Assembly (NCBI GenBank): GCA_017654935.2 | Contig: CM065680.1 | Coordinates: 31,602,906-31,666,905 of the forward strand | Length of the DNA: 64,000 bases | Direction of reading: 5' to 3' | From: Phymorhynchus buccinoides | Taxonomy: Eukaryota; Mollusca; Gastropoda; Neogastropoda; Raphitomidae | In this document: positions 53,991-64,000 of the stretch, in pieces | Layout: the number at the start of each line of letters is the position of its first letter | How positions within the stretch are numbered: the first letter of the stretch is position 1 | Made by a program: the position numbers and the translations under genes | Notes under the pieces: generated by a model | Database searches by the model: none | What the model was told of the DNA's origin: nothing | What the model saw: the letters and a program-made list of their open reading frames with translations, nothing else

Positions 53991-54204
53991 GGGGAAGACA
54001 GGGTAAAAAGCGCATGGGCGGGTAAGAAGCCCACCCCAATTATCTCATGAAATAAAGAAAATTTCAGTCAAATTTGCCCATGAGACGAATGCTAGACATT
54101 AAAGCTCGTCTCATGGGCAAAATGAGACTGAAATTTGCTTCATTTCATGAGATAATTGGGGTGGGCTTCTTACCCGCCCATGCGCTTTTTACCCCGTCTT
54201 CCCC
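53991..54204. mobile_element. 214-bp near-palindromic MITE (copy 2), inside LINE ORF2
   Basis: Same length and sequence family as 7751-7964, with TA at 53989-53990 and 54205-54206. Its two flanks are consecutive codons of the LINE ORF: QCRTK on one side, RSNAFLPRAIREW on the other. Removing the MITE and one TA gives an uninterrupted frame, which proves both its borders and the insertion order. Confidence 0.95.
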
Positions 54205-55487
54205 TACTTAGTGCGGCATTGAAATCTTTTAAATTGCAGGCCGTGGCCACGTCGCTGCCGAGGAGGAAGAGACTCCAGTTTGGATTGGAGGCTGGGGCAG
54301 CGGTGCACAACGCCGGTGCTGATCTTGTGCAGCATGGAGAGCCTGGTCCTCTGTCGACTGCTCTCCAGAGAGTCCCAGCCCAGGTTCTCCAGCATGGTGT
54401 TTACGCTGGACGTTGGCCTGAACTGGTTTAGCACAAAGCGAGCTGCCCTGCGCTGAACTGCTTCCAGCCTTCCAATGTTCTCCTCCGTGTATGGATCCCA
54501 GACGGAGCACGCATACTCGATCAAGGGACGTACAAAAGCTTTGTAAGCTCGTTCCTTGATGCTGGTGCTGCCGATCTTTAAGTTCCGCCTGAGGAATCCT
54601 AAGGTCGTATTTGCCTTGGCGCAGATGTTGTTCAGGTTATGTGGCTGTCGATCCAGGTGATCTCAGTGGTGATGTTCACGCCGAGATATTTGACCTCCCT
54701 AACATCCTCATAGTGTGTCCATGCAGGGCGTACGAAAACTGTAGGGGGTTCCTACTCCTAGTGACTGACAGGGTTTGGCACTTGGCAGGATCAGTGGAAC
54801 TCCATGTTCCAGCACTTCTCCCAAATCGCTAGGCGATGGAGGTCTTCTTGCAGCTGGTCCTGATCTTGAATGGAGGAGACCATCCTATATGCTGCCGTGT
54901 CGTCAGCAAACAGCCTCGTGGTTGCAGTCAACTTGACTGGAAGGTCGTTGATATATGCTAGGAACAAACATGGTCCTAGCAGTGACCCCTGGGGAACTCC
55001 TGATGTTACATTCACAAAAGACGACATTGCACCCTCAACCAGCACAGCTTGGCAGCGATCCTTGAGAAAGCTGGCGATCCATGCGTGGGTGGAGTTCCTG
55101 ACACCGCAACATTGGAGCTTGTGAAGCAGCAAGCTGTGGTTCACTTTATCGAACGCCTTTGAGAAGTCCATGATAAGGACATCCGTCTGCTTGCTGCTCT
55201 CCAAATTGGCTGTCAGCTCCTCTATTAACTCAAGTAGTTGGGTTTCGCAGGACCGCCCTTTCCTGAATCCATGCTGGTGTTTGTTCAGAATGTGGTGCTT
55301 TTCAAGGTGCCTCATGACTGCTCCGACGATGATATGCTCTAGGAGCTTGCACACGATGCTGGTGAGGGAAACTGGTCGATAATTTGCCGGGTCGTACTGT
55401 TCCACTTTCTTGAAGATTGGTGTGACAAATGCAAATGTCCAATCAGCTGGCACAGAGCCTGAGCGTCACCATCGTGAATAGAGTATA

Positions 55488-55701
55488 GCGGAAGACGGGG
55501 TAAAAAGCGCATGGGCGGGTAAGAAGCCCACCCCAATTATCTCATGAAATAAAGAACATTTCAGTCAAATTTGCCCATGAGACGAATGCTAGACATTAAC
55601 GCTCGTCTCATGGGCAAAATGAGACTGAAATTTGCTTCATTTCATGAGATAATTGGGGTGGGCTTCTTACCCGCCCATGCGCTTTTTACCCCGTCTTCCC
55701 C
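55488..55701. mobile_element. 214-bp near-palindromic MITE (copy 3)
   Basis: TA at 55486-55487 and 55702-55703. One end reads GCGG instead of GGGG. It lies within a ~46-bp inverted sequence (CGTCGCTAATCGCG... / ...CACGATGGTGACG) bounded by a repeated CTCAGGC of the LINE. A tiny element may therefore have entered the LINE first and then received this MITE. Confidence 0.92.
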
Positions 55702-55790
55702 TAGTAACAGTTACGCGATTAGCGACGGCCTGAGGCCAAAGAGGACTTGAAAATGACAGTCTGAGTGCAGGCGCCAATTCCACAATCAAT

Positions 55791-56189
55791 TGTAATTGTG
55801 CAATAGTGCACACCTCCGCCTTTTTAGACAAGTCAGCCAAGTGAGTTTCAATTTTATAAACAAAACCAATTTTAACTTATTGACAAACAAAAATGCCTAA
55901 TAGCCTAGGTGTTTTGTGATTTCGAATAACACACCCACTGGTGTTTATCTCCTTTGGCAGTCACGTGACATTTTAAAATGACATTGATTTTTGTCTTCGA
56001 TTTTACAGCCAAGAAAGGCTGAACTATCATTTTCACATGAAATGAAACTTATGGTCTTATTGAACCCACGGTGATATTGCAAAGTCAATATCCCCTACTT
56101 TTTGTGAGCAGTGTAGACTCACTTCGTTTGGTTGACACGAGTGAGCCAAAAAGTGTCTGAGCACCAAAATCAAACTGTTGCGTTTATTA
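55791..56189. other. Unassigned sequence between two LINEs
   Basis: AT-rich with no recognised coding or repeat signal. Confidence 0.5.
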
Positions 56190-58906
56190 ATAATAATAAT
56201 AATAATAATAATAGTGAATCATTTATATAGCGCACTCCTCCACCAGATGTGGAGCTCTATGCGCTTAACAAACAAAAAAGTAAAAGCAAGAAATTCAACA
56301 ACAAAAATAATCGCTCACACACATGCAAATAGGCATACACATACACCCACACCCACACATGCACGCAGGCACTTACGTACGCACACATACACACACGCGC
56401 GCGTGCGCACACACGCACGCACGCACACACACAGACAGACACACAACAACAACAACATACAGTATTTATACGGCGCTGAATCTTGATAGAAATCAAATCA
56501 AAGCGCACACACACGTTAGCATTCAAAGCGCATTCAAACACAAACGCAATACAAAGCGAACACACACGGATAACATAAATGGAATATAGCAGAAACAGAC
56601 CTAATGGCAAGAGAGAGAAGAGAAAGAGAGAGGCGCTTTAATGACGGGGGAACAGGTGGGTTTTGAGGTTAGCTTTGAAAGCAGAGAGAGTCGGTCGCTG
56701 ACGGAGGGAGAGAGGAAGTTTGTTCCAGGAGGTCGGTCCTGAGACAGCAAAAGAGCGCCGACCAACAGTTGAAAGCTTATACCTAGGGATCTGGAAAGAA
56801 AGAGGGTCAGAAACTGAATGTAGAGTGCGAGCTGGCGTATAGATAGAAATATTGTCGCAGAGGTAAGATGGAGCAGCTTTATGAATAGATTTATAGCAAA
56901 GTGTGTTTAATTTATATTCAATTCTGTCTGCGACAGGAAGCCAGTGCAAAGAACGCAGAAGAGGGCTAACATGATCGAACTTTTTCTTCCTAAGGACAAG
57001 ACGAGCAGCTGTGTTTTGAATACGCTGGAGACAAGATAGAGAAGAGACTGATAGGCCAGAAAGGAGAGCATTACAGTAGTCAATACGAGATAGGATGAGG
57101 GAAGTAACAAGCTTTGCTGTGGCTTCATCTGAGAGGTATTTACGAATATAGCCAATGCAACGAATTTGATAGTAGCAAGACTGACAGGTCTGAGTCAGGA
57201 AACTCTGCATGGAAAGAGTATTGTCCAAAGTGACACCTAAGTTTTTGACTGATTTCTGAGAGGAGAATGATATTGTTACCCAGTTGGATTGACTCTATGG
57301 AAACAGAGGCTAGTTTGTTTTTTATCCCTACAAGCATTGCTTCGGTTTTTTCACCATTTAATTGAAGTTTATTTTGAACCATCCAATTTTGAATATCAAT
57401 ATAGCAGTTGTTACTTTCTGTAAGAATGGAATCTAGATCTTCAGGGGTTGTACTGTTTTGGAGTTGTGAGTCATCTGCATAGAAGTGATGTTTCATGTTG
57501 TGCTGGTCGATGACATTGGCAAGAGGTGACGTATACAAAGTAAACAAGACAGGACCAAGCACAGACCCCTGGGGGACTCCACAAGAAAGCCTAACCTGTT
57601 CAGACTGACGACCATTGACCAGAACTGATTGAAAACGATCAGAAAGGTAAGAGGAAAACCAAGAAAGAGCAGGGCCCTTAATTCCAAAAGTATGTTCAAG
57701 ACGAGACAGAAGAATAGAGTGGTCTATGGTATCAAAGGCAGCAGAGAGATCAAGAAGTGTCAAAAGAGAGATTTGACCAGCATCAGAAGCAAGTAAGAGG
57801 TCATTGACGATTTGAACAAGGGCTGTTTCAGTACTGTGGTTGGTTCTATAGGCAGACTGATAAGGATGATGAAGATTGTTTGAGGATAGATGATCGTTAA
57901 GTTGTTTCAGGACAGTCTTCTCAAGGAGTTTGGAGAGAAAAGGGAGGTTAGATACAGGTCTGTAGTTTTTTCAGATTATTAGGATCCAGATTGTTCTTCT
58001 TGAGAAGGGGCCTTACAAGAGCGGTTTTGAAAGCAGAAGGAAACACACCTGAAACTAAAGAAGAATTGATGATGTTGGTGATTGATGGCAGAAGGTGTTG
58101 ATAGATTTGTGAGAAAAGAGAGGCTGGGATGGGGTCAAGATCACAGGATTTAAAATGCATTTCTTTCAAAGTAGAAAGAACTTCGGTCTCAGACACCGGC
58201 TTGAAAGAGAGAAGGGGGACACCAGTGAATGATGGGTCTGGAATAGTTGGTTGAAAAGGCATGGAGTCGATTTTTGATCGTAGATCGATAATCTTGGTGG
58301 AGAAGAAGGAGGAAAAGGTTTCTGGCAGTTTGTCAGGACTGATATTTGATGGCAGAGGACTTGATTTCTTGTTGCCTAGGAGATCAGACATGGTGGAGAA
58401 CAGGACTTTTGTTGTGTTGGCTTCAAGAATTTTAGATGAAAAATAGCTTGTTTTTGCCTTGGCCAGAAGAAGAGTGAAGATGTTACGGAGAAACTGATAT
58501 ATCTGACGATGTATTTCTAGTTTTGAGGCCCGCCACTGACGCTCAGCCTTACGACTAATGCGTTTACTTACTCTAAGTTCAGGAGTTGTACCAGGGAGCG
58601 CAGGGACGATCGGGCACAACACGAGTGGATGGGGGAGCGTGTTTATCAAGCAAGTTACTCATAGTATAATTAAAATTCGAGGCAGGGTCGTCGGAAATAC
58701 TCACGTTAGAAAGGAGTTCTGTTGCCTCTGAACTAAAAGTATGAATATCTATAGACTTGAGATTACGGCGCGTGACCGTACGTTTATTTCTGGGAGTTTT
58801 GGAAAGATTAAGACTGGCGAGGACGGCAAAATGGTCAGAGGAAAGGATCTTAGACACTGACACTTGGCCCCTATTTAGTTTTGGGTTTGGTGTCACGTGA
58901 CTTTTG
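56190..58906 (-). mobile_element. 5'-truncated L2-like LINE
   Basis: The minus strand carries the end of the endonuclease (SVSKILSSDHFAVLASL, about 58850) and RT (KAFKTALVRPLLKK, LLDLSAAFDTIDHSILL, CGVPQGSVLGPVLFTLY, active site FYADDSQL). It continues LILSRIDYCNALLSGL and LQRIQNTAARLVL, ending FAVSGPTSWNKLPLSLR (about 56690). Frames change near 57950, 57760 and 57200. The 3' UTR (56190-56640) contains CA-rich repeats and ends GCGCTATATAAATGATTCAC followed by (ATT)n, like 25097-26081. Confidence 0.85.
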
Positions 58907-60038
58907 CATACGGTCCATGCCCATGGTACGTGGAGATTTCTTATTGCCCTTGGTTCGTTTTGTCTTCAAGAGTTGTGCGCCTTTTCAGTGAGCATGCTTG
59001 ATAGCTGACCAAAACATGTAGGCGTGACTGTTTTTGTTTCTCACTGGATACGTCGCAGACGCCATACGTTCGTCATCGACCGCTCAGACAAGAACAAAAA
59101 AGAAGTTCAACACAGTAAAGTGCTAAAAATGACGGTTTAGTTCTGTAAGCAGATGAGATTCGTCTTCCAAAGTATTTGTGATCCTAATGTTGTCATGAAA
59201 CTGAAAGAAACCAGACTTCGACTTTTGAGATAGAGAGTTATGAACACAAAGAGAGTAGGGTAGCCTCAGCCTATGGTTGTGTGAATAAACCTGAAAAGAA
59301 CCAACTTGGCTTATATTCATCTTTCACTGTCAACTGATTGTGTCCGTCTGCTAACCTTTGTACTAGGCCTAGGCCTATAGGGACTGACCCTGCTTCCATA
59401 GCTCAACACCACAGCACAAAGAGAGTCGCATCACTAAGCCTACCTAACGGTTTTGGTCAGTTGCTAGGCTAACGCATATTCATGAGTCTCTCAATGGTAG
59501 TGTGTGCATCAATGAAAAAGAAAGGGAGGGGGGGGGGGGGGGGGGGGTTCAAGGAATAGTCAACTGATAAATGAACGTGAGGATAGAAGAATGTAAAATC
59601 CATCCGTAAGTATTTCTTCAAAATAAAGGGTTTGCAGCCAGAAGCGCGCCACCATTTATTTTTTTTTGGCATGCGATTATTGTCACTGATGAGGGAGGAG
59701 GGGGGGGGGGGGGGAGGGGCAGAAATTTTGACCAAATGACAACTTTTTCGTTGCCACTGGACTTAACGTATGCTAAGTGCATGGGCACACGGGACCTCGG
59801 TTTAAGTGATTCATGCACCAGTTTTTGTTAGAAATTGAAAAGCATTAAACAATCCATCCATACACCGTAAATATCTGACTTCGAGTTTCATAGCGGAAGT
59901 GCCTAAAAGGAATGCCTTAGATTACTACGTTGCTGACATTGGATTTGGGGGGATCTTTCACGGGTTAAAGAATGGCCCTTCTTCTATTTATGTGCCAAAA
60001 ATGAAAACTATCACATTTTTCTTTACCCCAATACCTAA
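58907..60038. other. Unassigned region with poly-G tracts
   Basis: No gene recognised. Homopolymer G runs at 59527-59547 and 59700-59715. Confidence 0.5.
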
Positions 60039-60480
60039 TTAGACTGGACTAAAAGGAAAAGGAGCGCTCACCACACATTTTTGTTCGTGTACTAGGAACA
60101 CAGAGAATTTTGGAATCTGAAGATGACCGCAATTGTCTTGATGGAGTATAGATAGAAAGCATGTCAGAAATGTAGATAGGGGCATTTCCAGAGAAATAAG
60201 AATGACATAGAGTGGAAATTTTGTAGTCAATACGTGCTTTGATGGGAAGCCAATGGAGGGATATTAGGAGTGGTTGAACATGATGATACTTAGAGGCCTT
60301 CAGGACAAGTCTGGCAGCAGAGTTCTGGACTTTTTGAAGCTTGTCAATGAGGTGTTGGGGCAGCCATACAAGAGTGAATTACAATAATCTAATTTAGAGA
60401 GAACAAAAGCGCAGACTAGTATCTTACCAGTATCTATGAACAGGAGATGGCGAATCGTGAACCATTCATAATCAAACTTG
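60039..60480 (-). pseudogene. LINE ORF2 C-terminal fragment
   Basis: In shifting minus-strand frames: LVCAFVLSKLDYCNSLLYG (about 60400), a region equivalent to DRIDYKISTLC (60230), and a segment ending at a position matching the RRSFAVSGP block of the 56190-58906 LINE. It is heavily decayed. Confidence 0.65.
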
Positions 60481-60625
60481 TCACAATGCTCTGACGATGA
60501 TGTCGGTTATATTAGTTTCAGTAATAAGTAATAAGTGGCAAAATGCAAACCATATAACATTATTTTCAGTGTGACTGTCTGTGTGTGTTGTTATTATGAT
60601 GACAGTCTCATAGTGTTAGCAATCA

Positions 60626-61335
60626 AATCAAATCAAATCAAATCATCTTTATTATCTCATAACAGAGAAATTGCAGCCAGGTGCACATAAGAAAAACAAC
60701 AATAAACACATTTATCAACAATTAAAGAATATAAACTAATAACTAATAACACTGCAATATTGTAATTAACAAACTGGACGAATACGAAGAAATACTCCAG
60801 TAAAAGCAGAAATAATATAAAACACCTACACCATCTCTACACAGACAATTTAGTCAAGGACATACACAGTAGTAATCTATTGTAGAACAAGAGGACTACA
60901 AATAGGCTTGCACAATTTCAATCCCAAGGAGATGGACAGGCTGCTCAGCAAAACAATCATTCGATGCAGTGCATTAAGAGTTCAACAGATGAATTGATCT
61001 TGGTAAGAAAGTTTTCTGTGCTCTTATTTTCAGTTTTAGAGTTCTGTATCGACGGCCCGATAGTGACACTTCATAGTATTTTGCCAGAACATGACTTATC
61101 ATTAAAAAAAATTCCTGGCTTTCTTGACTGCTTGTCTGTCATACAACTCTTGCATACCACTCTGCCTTGCACCCACAACCTTACTGCACATATTCATCAT
61201 TATCACTCAACACGCGCTTACTTTTTACACTCAAGCTTCCCTACCAACAGATAAATGACACAGTAAGAACAGATTCAATGCAACATCGGTAGTAGGTTTG
61301 AAGAATATTTGAACAGACACCAGATATATTGTTGA
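60626..61335 (-). mobile_element. LINE 3' end, reverse copy
   Basis: Starts (on plus) with AATCAAATCAAATC, the reverse of a (GATTT)n tail, followed by the 3' UTR and a short ORF2 C-terminal piece near 61130-61335 (ILQTYYRCCIESVLTVSFIC). Same family as 61336-63069, in opposite orientation, so the two copies meet head to head. Confidence 0.78.
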
Positions 61336-63069
61336 TGTTGTGAAATCTTTGTTCTCTAAACTGAATGTTAGAAAAGCGGAAGGCCCAGACGCAATACACG
61401 GTAGACTTTTGAAAACTTGTGCGTCTCAACTGTGTGATGTTTTTAATACTATTTTTAACTGGTCTTTAAGAATGTGTGCTGTTCCCAATATTTGAAAAAA
61501 CTCCACCATTTGCCCAGTCCCTAAGAAAAAGAACCCTGTTGCTCTAAATGATTATCGCCCTGTCGCCCTAACCTCTGTTGTGATGAAATGTTTTGAGAAA
61601 ATTGTTTTTGGACACCTTTTAACTTTTACTAACCAATATCTTGACCCTCTTCAGTTTGCTTACAAGTCTCACAGGGGTACTGATGATGCGATTTTAACTC
61701 TGCTTCACAACGCTTTTATTCATTTAAATGATTCAAAGTCTTTTGTTCGTGTTCTTTTTATTGACTTTTCCTCAGCTTTTAATACAATCCAGCCGCACCT
61801 TTTTGCCATTAAACTGTAAAACCTCCATGTTGATCCTAAGCTGACTCTCTGGCTTGTGAACGTTCTCCTCAACAGAACCCAATCAGTCCGCTATCAGTCT
61901 GTACTCTCCTCTCAACTCTCTACTTCAACCGGCGCTCCCCAAGGTACTGTCCTCTCTCCTGTTCTGTTCACCCTGTAGCCTACACAAATGACTGTCAAGG
62001 TACTGAAAATATTCCCATCATTAAATATTCTGACGATTCTGCGATTCAAGATCTTTCTCATTCTGATTCTCACTATTTTGATGAAATAGACAAATTCTCC
62101 CTCTGGTGCAAAGAAAATTATCTGAATATTAATGTTGTGAAAACGAAAGAAATGTTAACTGATTTTCGAAAGGATCCGCTGCCTGTTCCAATTGTGGTCA
62201 TTGATGGTCAAACTGTGGACAGAGTTACTGAATATAAATATTTAGGAACCATTTTAGACAACAAACAGACTTTTAATTAAAAAAACACAGAGTGTATTCA
62301 GAAGAAGTGCCAATCAAGAATGTTTATTTTACAGAGACTTAGGAATATTGGCATTGATTCTGGTATTTTGCACACATATTATCGCTCTTGCATTGAGTCC
62401 TTGCTCACTGTGTCTTTTATTTGTTGGTTCGGGAGTTTGAATGTGGGGAGCAAGAAAGTGTTGAACGATGTAGTGAATGTGTGCAGCAAGGTTGTTGGGA
62501 TGAGAGAGACTGGAATTCAAGAGTTGTATGAAAGACGCGCAAAGCAGAAGGCCAGGCAGATTGCAACTGATACTTGTCATGTTTTAGACAAACACTATGA
62601 CCTTTTACCACCAGGACGCCGCTACAGAACTTTTAAACTGAAATCCAGGGCCCAGAAATCTTTTATCCCTTCCTCTATCCATTTCGTAAACCCATCATGA
62701 ATCTTTAAAATTGTTGTCTCTTACTGATCGCCAGCATGTGTGCTTAAGTAAAGTGGGAGTGTATGGGAGAGGAGGGGAGGGGGTTGAAATAGAGTGTGTA
62801 CCCTGAATGGGTGCAATACTTTTTCTGACTGTGATTTTGGTCTTTGTTCAATTATAATAGATATATATTTTGTTGCATTTTAAATTGTGATTGTTTGTTA
62901 ACTTTGTAAATATTTTAATGCATGTGTGCTCTATATCTTTAATCTTGTTTGCGATATAACCGTTCAATGTATTTTATTGTATGTTTAATGTCAATGTCTA
63001 TGTTATAATTGTGGCACCTGGACGCAATTTCTCTTTTCAGAGATAATAAAGATGTTTTGATTTGATTTG
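61336..63069 (+). mobile_element. LINE reverse transcriptase and 3' UTR, decayed
   Basis: The plus strand starts within ORF2 (VVKSLFSKLNVRKAEGPDAI) and runs through [45 protein letters not shown], the active site KYSDDSAIQ, EYKYLGTILDN, and a C-terminal region ending SIHFVNPS at 62700. Stops near 61490, 61817, 61977 and 62278 disable it. The 3' UTR ends GAGATAATAAAGATG then (TTTGA)n. The clade is not resolved; it differs clearly from the CR1-like and L2-like elements above. Confidence 0.82.
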
Positions 63070-63105
63070 ATATTCTTCAAACCTACTACCGATGTTGCAT
63101 TGAAT
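63070..63105 (+). repeat. 36-nt exact inverted copy of 61273-61308
   Basis: The 36 bases after the LINE tail are the perfect reverse complement of 61273-61308 and encode the same ORF2 piece (ILQTYYRCCIE) on the plus strand. Confidence 0.9.
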
Positions 63106-63339
63106 AACCCAAAGACTCGACGAGGCCTGTGATATGAGTTTCACCAATAAAAAGCAATGCAACAAACAACTAGGCCTACACAAGTGTAAAGTGACGTTAT
63201 TGTGACAAGAGACAAAACAAAACTACTGGATATTTCGGCGATTGCGTCTTTATCAACATAGACACACAAGAAAATAACAAAAGGAGCAAAAAGCAGGAAA
63301 CAAAAGGAGAAAATAAACAACAAGAGCAAATAAACAATG
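63106..63339. other. Unassigned AT-rich stretch
   Basis: No coding or RNA signal recognised. Confidence 0.5.
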
Positions 63340-63470
63340 AATGAAAATCCGTTTAACGTCCTCCGGTCTGAAACAGAAACATATGGGACATTAGTAGATA
63401 TAAAGATGGTGGGAATGATCCTGGAGGCAATGCCCGGAGGCAGTGCAACTCCAGGAAAGTCCCGAATTTT
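63340..63470 (+). repeat. GACGTTAAAC-family dispersed repeat (copy 2)
   Basis: AATGAAAATCCGTTTAACGT, then GGTCTGAAACAGAAAC, GGGACATTAGTAGAT and AAGATGGTGGGAATGATCC. Matches 7480-7596 in reverse. Confidence 0.78.
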
Positions 63471-63924
63471 TAACGATACAGATGTATATATCTTAGCAAA
63501 TAAACAAGAGCAAGAATCAACAAGAGCAAAAAACAATGCTTCCCCTCTGCAGTCCAATCCGTGAATGGAATAAAAGACAAGGCATATAAATATACTCCAT
63601 GTGATTTCTTTTGTTTGTTTCTTCTGTTTTCTTTGTTGTTTGTTTGTTTGTTTTTGTTTTGTTTTTTTCTTAATGAAAAACGACGTCAGTCCTACTGCAT
63701 CGATCGTCACATGATGAACTTGAACTGTATGAATTGTCTCCTTTGTCCTGACGATGATGATGTAATGCTATTTCACCTCGTACAGACGTATTTCCAGTGA
63801 ATATGGTTTTTCATTACACTGTAATGCTTAATGTAAGCTACTGAAATGACCAATCTGAAAATTGGCAGATCGAGTCTCACGTCCTAACGGTGATGCCCAT
63901 TCTCTGAATTCACTCAAATGACAA

Positions 63925-64000
63925 TGAAATTCTGTTTAACGTCCCCCGGTCTGGAACAGACACATACGGGACATTAACAGATATAAAGATGGTGGGAACG
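63925..64000 (+). repeat. GACGTTAAAC-family dispersed repeat (copy 3, cut by window end)
   Basis: AATGAAATTCTGTTTAACGT, CCGGTCTGGAACAGAC, GGGACATTAACAGAT and AAGATGGTGGGAACG, running off the window. Confidence 0.8.

Larger units (their letters stand above)
53760..55790 (-). mobile_element. CR1-like LINE fragment, decayed and invaded by MITEs
   Basis: On the minus strand, ORF2 begins near TVIFKSSLASG (about 55760). It continues ADWTFAFVTPIFKK, NYRPVSLTS, DFSKAFDKVNH, GVPQGSLLGPCLF and the active site LFADDTAA. It has frame breaks near 54790 and 54700, then RPLIEYACSVWDP, LEAVQRRAARFV and the terminus FLPRAIREWHDL (about 53960). The 3' UTR ends in GAAGAAGAAG near 53760. Two 214-bp MITEs interrupt it. 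The short 5' piece beyond 55704 is weakly supported. Confidence 0.83.

Noticed and set aside
63141..63710. 189-codon minus-strand ORF
   Set aside because: Low-complexity Lys/Gln and hydrophobic stretches from T-rich sequence that overlap a dispersed repeat; no domain.

Overview
This is a eukaryotic nuclear window. Its content points to a marine mollusc, probably a gastropod: long (GA)n tracts, many CR1/L2-like LINE remnants, a Ty3/gypsy element with a tRNA-Leu primer site, dense MITE families and AT-rich introns around GC-richer exons. The species is an inference. I find two protein-coding host genes and one tRNA gene. Almost everything else is mobile-element DNA or simple repeat.

Host genes. 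(1) HSPA5-like ER Hsp70 (BiP), plus strand, 14872-22473: seven exons whose phases all agree, 671 residues, with signal peptide, complete ATPase motifs and an unusual C-terminal DEEL. (2) A secreted protein of 219 residues and 12 cysteines, minus strand, 53411 down to 28957: five exons with phases 1-2-1-2. It consists of two copies of a two-exon, six-cysteine module. I could not assign it to a family. Its 16.4-kb first intron holds a 5.6-kb gypsy element and a nearly full-length LINE, both in the gene's own orientation. The two genes are tail to tail, 6.5 kb apart. (3) A tRNA-Ala(AGC), minus strand, 9452-9524, followed by a T8 terminator.

Layout. 1-9.4 kb: microsatellites, a 313-bp tandem repeat rich in AGGTCA, a LINE scrap, MITEs and foldback elements. 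9.4-14.1 kb: the tRNA gene and a CR1-like LINE whose ORF1 (with a PHD finger) is split by an inverted reverse-transcriptase segment. 14.9-22.5 kb: BiP, with pogo-like, piggyBac-like and hairpin MITEs in its introns. 22.5-29 kb: a LINE 3' end and the presumed 3' UTR of the secreted gene. 29-37 kb: its last four exons, separated by a TIR element, a fossil mariner, an intronic minisatellite and nested TA-flanked elements. 37-53.4 kb: its first intron. 53.4-64 kb: four or five further decayed LINEs. One of them is interrupted by two exact 214-bp MITEs; removing one of these restores the reading frame.

There are no bacterial-type systems, CRISPR arrays or gene clusters. The most noteworthy signals are the duplicated six-cysteine secreted protein, the BiP paralogue with altered regulatory residues, the LINE ORF1 carrying an SGNH esterase domain, MITE insertions at splice and reading-frame positions, and two large segments bounded by inverted GCGCGAA-type motif clusters next to (GA)n tracts.
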